In this document: positions 61,323-64,000 of the stretch, one piece after another
Position numbering within the stretch: position 1 is the first letter of the stretch
Layout of the letters: each line of letters opens with the position of its first letter
Source of the DNA: Streptomyces umbrinus
Lineage (GTDB): Bacteria > Actinomycetota > Actinomycetes > Streptomycetales > Streptomycetaceae
DNA length: 64,000 nt
Direction of reading: 5' to 3'
Assembly (NCBI RefSeq): GCF_030817415.1
Contig: NZ_JAUSZI010000002.1
Coordinates: 682,001 to 746,000, forward strand
The notes under the pieces: generated by a model
What the model saw: the letters and a program-made list of their open reading frames with translations, nothing else
The model's database searches: none
Told to the model about the DNA's origin: nothing
Position numbers and translations under genes: made by a program

Positions 61323-62576
61323 TCACCTGCGGCCTCGGCCTTCGTGGTCTGTTGCGGCTCTGCCGCGCCGGGCAGGCGTGCCTCCCAGGGCAAGCGCGGC
61401 GGCTGCGACGGAGGCGAACGCGAGGGTGGTGAACAGCCCTGGGTATCCGCCCAGTGTCCCGGCCAACGCCGCCCCGGCGAAGGGTGCCAGGGCCGAGGCG
61501 AGGGTGGCCGGAGCGGCGAGCAGTCCGGAGAGGCGGCCGTAGTGGGTGGTGCCCCAGCGGTCCGTGACGGCGGTGGCCTGGAGCAGGGTGAGGTTGCCGC
61601 GGACCATGCCCGCGACGATGGACAGCAGGAGCAGCAGGGAGTACGGGCCGGGGACCGCGGCGAGGGCCATCGTGGTGACGCCGCCCGCGGCGATCAGCGT
61701 GACCGTGCGGGTGGTCACTCCTGTGTACCGGGCGAGGGTGGCGTAGAGGGTGCGGCCGAGGGTTTGGCCGGCGCCGCCGAGGCCCAGGGCCCAGGCAGCC
61801 TGGGTGGGGCTCGCACCACGTTCCAGCAGTAGCGGGACGAGGGCGATGACAACGGCGTACATGGCGAAGCCGTTGAGGGTGAGCGCGGCAGCGAGAAGCA
61901 GGAAGGGGCGACTGCGGGTTACTACCGGGCTGTTGGGGGCTCGTGGGGTGTGGCGCATCGGGGCGGGTGGCCAAGGGGTGCGCAGCGCGAGGGCGTGAGC
62001 GGGGATGGTGATGGCTGCGAGGATCACGGCAAGGACGGTGTAGGTGGTGCGCCAGCCGAAGTCTTCGGCGAGTACTGCGGTGAGTGGTGCGAAGGCGGTG
62101 GAGGCCAGACCACCGGCCAGGGTGACGATCGTGAGGGCGCGGACGCTGTCCCTTCCCCACCAGCGGGTCACAGCGGCGAATGCGGGCTGGTAGAAGGTGG
62201 AGGCCATGGCCAGCCCGGCGAGCAGCCAGGCAGCTGTGAAGACAGCCAGATTGGGTGCGTGTGCGAGGGCGAGCACGGCGATCACGCCGAGCAGTGATCC
62301 GGTGGTCATCACGGCGCGTGGTCCCCGACGGTCGAGGACGCGACCGATGGGTATCCCCGCGAGCGCGGACACGATCAGGGCGCTCGAGAAGGCGCCGGTC
62401 GTGGCGGTGGTGGACCAGCCGGTGTCCGCGGTGATGCGCGTGTTGAGGACCGGGAAGGCGTAGTAGACGATCCCCCAGCTGGTGATCTGAGTGGCGCACA
62501 GGGCGGGCAGGACCGCGCGGGGCCGCGGCCGGTCCCCCGTTCCGGTCGCGGCCCCGCTGGTGTCGAGGTCTGCCAT
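61323..62576 (-). CDS. MFS transporter of the arsenic-type cassette
   Basis: 417 residues from ATG 62576 with twelve membrane helices. It opens AVLPALCATQITSWGIVYYA, and the loop 2-3 motif IGRVLDRRGPRAVMTTGSLL is an MFS motif A variant; the 'QITSWG-x-YY-x-F' opening is typical of the ArsJ-like/OFA-like exporters found in actinomycete ars loci. It starts 7 bp after the ArsI-like gene ends, in the same direction, so both are cotranscribed. Probable role: export of an arsenic compound. The substrate is inferred from context only. Confidence 0.82.
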   Translation of the reverse strand: MADLDTSGAATGTGDRPRPRAVLPALCATQITSWGIVYYAFPVLNTRITADTGWSTTATTGAFSSALIVSALAGIPIGRVLDRRGPRAVMTTGSLLGVIAVLALAHAPNLAVFTAAWLLAGLAMASTFYQPAFAAVTRWWGRDSVRALTIVTLAGGLASTAFAPLTAVLAEDFGWRTTYTVLAVILAAITIPAHALALRTPWPPAPMRHTPRAPNSPVVTRSRPFLLLAAALTLNGFAMYAVVIALVPLLLERGASPTQAAWALGLGGAGQTLGRTLYATLARYTGVTTRTVTLIAAGGVTTMALAAVPGPYSLLLLLSIVAGMVRGNLTLLQATAVTDRWGTTHYGRLSGLLAAPATLASALAPFAGAALAGTLGGYPGLFTTLAFASVAAAALALGGTPARRGRAATDHEGRGRR

Positions 62577-62583
62577 CGGGCGG

Positions 62584-63045
62584 TCAGCAGCAGGTGCCGG
62601 CCGCGGTGACCGACGGCTCCGTAACCGCTTCGGACGGGCTGGTGCAGCAGGTGCCGCCCGGTTGCTCGGCCAGGGTGTCGGCGTCGGCCTTGACGACGTA
62701 CACCTCCCAGGGTTCCCCGCCCGGGCCATGGACCCAGACCTTGTCCTGGAGGGCGTAGCAGCAGGTGGTGTCGTTCTCCTCGGCGGTGGCCAGACCGGCT
62801 TCAGCCAGCCGTGTGGTGGCGGCGTGCACGGCTTCGGTCGTCTCCACCTCGACGCCGAGGTGGTCCATACGGGTGTCCTCGCCTGCCGTGCCTTCGATCA
62901 GGACGAGCTTCAGCGGCGGCTCGGCGACGGCGAAGTTGGCGTAGCCGTCGCGGAGTTTGGCCGGTTCGGTGCCGAACAGCTTGGTGTAGAAGGCGATGGA
63001 CGCGGTGAGGTCGGGGACGCGGAGGGCGAGCTGTACGCGGGACAT
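62584..63045 (-). CDS. arsI: ArsI-like C-As lyase (VOC family)
   Basis: 153 residues from ATG 63045 (AGGAGG upstream). The single VOC-type dioxygenase domain opens RVQLALRVPDLTASIAFYTK and carries DHLGVEVET (metal His62), the vicinal cysteine pair TTCCYALQDKVWV (Cys95-Cys96) and GEPWEVYVV (metal Glu), matching ArsI/CadI enzymes that cleave the carbon-arsenic bond of trivalent organoarsenicals. A C-terminal tail adds two more Cys pairs (GGTCCTS and GTCC at the very end), which could bind As(III). It lies between the flavoprotein and the MFS gene. Confidence 0.9.
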   Translation of the reverse strand: MSRVQLALRVPDLTASIAFYTKLFGTEPAKLRDGYANFAVAEPPLKLVLIEGTAGEDTRMDHLGVEVETTEAVHAATTRLAEAGLATAEENDTTCCYALQDKVWVHGPGGEPWEVYVVKADADTLAEQPGGTCCTSPSEAVTEPSVTAAGTCC

Positions 63046-63082
63046 GGCGAGCCTCCTGATGGGTGAGCGGTGGGGTGGCCGG

Positions 63083-64000
63083 TCAGCAGCCTCCGTCGGA
63101 CGGGGCCGGTGCGCCGATCCCGATCTGCAGGGTCGTGGGGGCTGCGCAGCATCCGCCGCCTTCGCCGCTCCGGGCGGCGTCGGAGTCGGGGTCGGAGTCG
63201 TCGAACAGACCCGCTCCACCGCACACTCCGGTCTCGGGCAGGGTCAACTCGACGCGCTCGGCGGCTTCCTGGTCACCTGCGAGTGATGCGGCGACGGAGC
63301 GGACCTGCTCGTAGCCGGTCATCGCGAGGAAGGTCGGGGCGCGGCCGTAGGACTTCATGCCCACCAGGTAGACGTCCTTCTCCGGGTGGGAGAGCTCGTT
63401 CACGCCGTGCGGGTAGACGGTGCCGCAGGAGTGGACGTTCGGGTCGATGAGCGGGGCCAGCGCGGTCGGGGCCTGGAGGCGTTCGTCGAGGCCGAGGCGG
63501 ATCTCGGAGAGGAAGGACAGGTCGGGGCGGAAGCCGGTGAGGACGATGATCTCGTCGACCGGATCCAGGCGGCGGCCGTCTTCGGCGACGAGCACCAGGC
63601 CCCCGTGGGCGCTGCGCTCGACAGCCTCGGTGCGGAAGCCGGTCGCGGCGGTTGCATGGCCGGCCTCGACGGCGGCCTTGGCGCGCAGGCCCAGGGCTCC
63701 GCGGGCGGGAAGCTCGTCGGCCTCGCCGCCCCCGTACGTGCCGGCGCCGATGCCGCGACGCAGGATCCACACCGCGTGCGTGCCGTCCTCGTCCTTCGCC
63801 AGGTCGGCGAGAGAGGCGAGGGCGGTGAAGGCGGAGGCTCCGGAGCCGACCACCGCGGTGCGCCTGCCCGCGTAGCGGGCGCGGACGGCCGGGTCCGTCA
63901 GGTCGGGCACCCGGTAGGAGATGCGCTCGGCAGCGGTCCTCTCGCCGAGGGCGGGCAGGCCGTCCGCGCCGATGGGGCCGGGTACGGACCAGGTGCCGGA
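63083..64000 (-). CDS. arsO: Flavin-dependent monooxygenase/NAD(P)-binding protein of the arsenic cassette, 5' end outside
   Basis: The frame is open to the right edge, upstream of GTG 63910, reading SGTWSVPGPIGADGLPALGE, so at least 305 residues of the C-terminal part are inside. The NAD(P)H-binding Rossmann motif is RTAVVGSGASAFTALASLAD. The block EIIVLTGFRPDLSFLSEI matches flavin monooxygenases and TrxB-like proteins. Near the C-terminus GGGCCAAPT and a terminal DGGC give Cys pairs. It is 37 bp before the ArsI-like gene. The arsO symbol rests on this context and the fold, not on a full-length comparison; a TrxB-like role (arsT) is the alternative. Confidence 0.8.
   Translation of the reverse strand, partial: SGTWSVPGPIGADGLPALGERTAAERISYRVPDLTDPAVRARYAGRRTAVVGSGASAFTALASLADLAKDEDGTHAVWILRRGIGAGTYGGGEADELPARGALGLRAKAAVEAGHATAATGFRTEAVERSAHGGLVLVAEDGRRLDPVDEIIVLTGFRPDLSFLSEIRLGLDERLQAPTALAPLIDPNVHSCGTVYPHGVNELSHPEKDVYLVGMKSYGRAPTFLAMTGYEQVRSVAASLAGDQEAAERVELTLPETGVCGGAGLFDDSDPDSDAARSGEGGGCCAAPTTLQIGIGAPAPSDGGC

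Overview
The window looks like chromosomal DNA of a Streptomyces or a close relative. Base composition is very GC-rich. The gene types fit this: NarL-type and OmpR-type two-component pairs, RNase J, Tat-exported enzymes, a sugar ABC transporter without its own ATPase gene, an ArsI/flavoprotein arsenic cassette, and GTG starts with 4-bp gene overlaps. I saw no tRNA, rRNA, CRISPR array or replication origin.

Layout. 1-23 kb is an accessory, heavily rearranged region. It holds the 5' end of a DUF4132-like gene at the left edge, a relic of a sugar-permease gene, a decayed IS630-family element (2057-5156) with a group II intron inserted in it, a second 118-bp relic of the same IS, an IS701-like scrap, an IS4-family element (15680-17142), a fragment of another transposase, and an intact IS630-family element (21574-22749) sitting exactly in the stop codon of an SRPBCC gene. 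Between these lie small membrane or secreted proteins of unknown function, a methyltransferase, a NarL-type two-component pair, an FMN reductase next to a TetR-like gene lacking its normal N-terminus, a frameshifted P-loop kinase, RNase J and a spermidine-synthase-like protein.

22.8-28 kb carries a serine-hydrolase lipoprotein, an OmpR-type two-component pair, and a GT39-like membrane glycosyltransferase of noticeably lower GC.

28.4-36.4 kb is a six-gene unit: LacI regulator, FAD_oxidored-type flavoprotein, HyuA-type hydantoinase/oxoprolinase, a small HEXXH protein, an ion-transporter-superfamily permease, and a Tat-exported beta-propeller protein. A double palindrome lies upstream of the LacI gene. 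I infer a catabolic operon for an unknown substrate. It is the best candidate here for an undescribed system.

36.5-53.9 kb is ordinary accessory chromosome: YqeY-like and CbrC proteins, a nucleotidyltransferase-fold protein, a divergent MFS/LysR pair, DUF1707, SDR, LLM oxidoreductase, a CPBP protease followed by a frameshifted histidine kinase and its regulator, DoxX, DUF899, a divergent TetR/aldo-keto reductase pair with palindromic operators, a divergent two-HTH MerR/erythromycin-esterase pair with its own palindrome, and a DUF4240 protein.

54.1-60.3 kb (minus strand) is a sugar-import and beta-glucoside operon: binding lipoprotein, two permeases, GH1 beta-glucosidase, and a Tat-exported PF10091-type (glucoamylase/GH144-like) enzyme. 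A perfect 14-bp inverted repeat lies just upstream. 60.6-61.2 kb is a decayed WD40 gene. 61.3 kb to the right edge is an arsenic-type cassette: MFS transporter, ArsI-like C-As lyase, and a flavoprotein monooxygenase that runs off the window.
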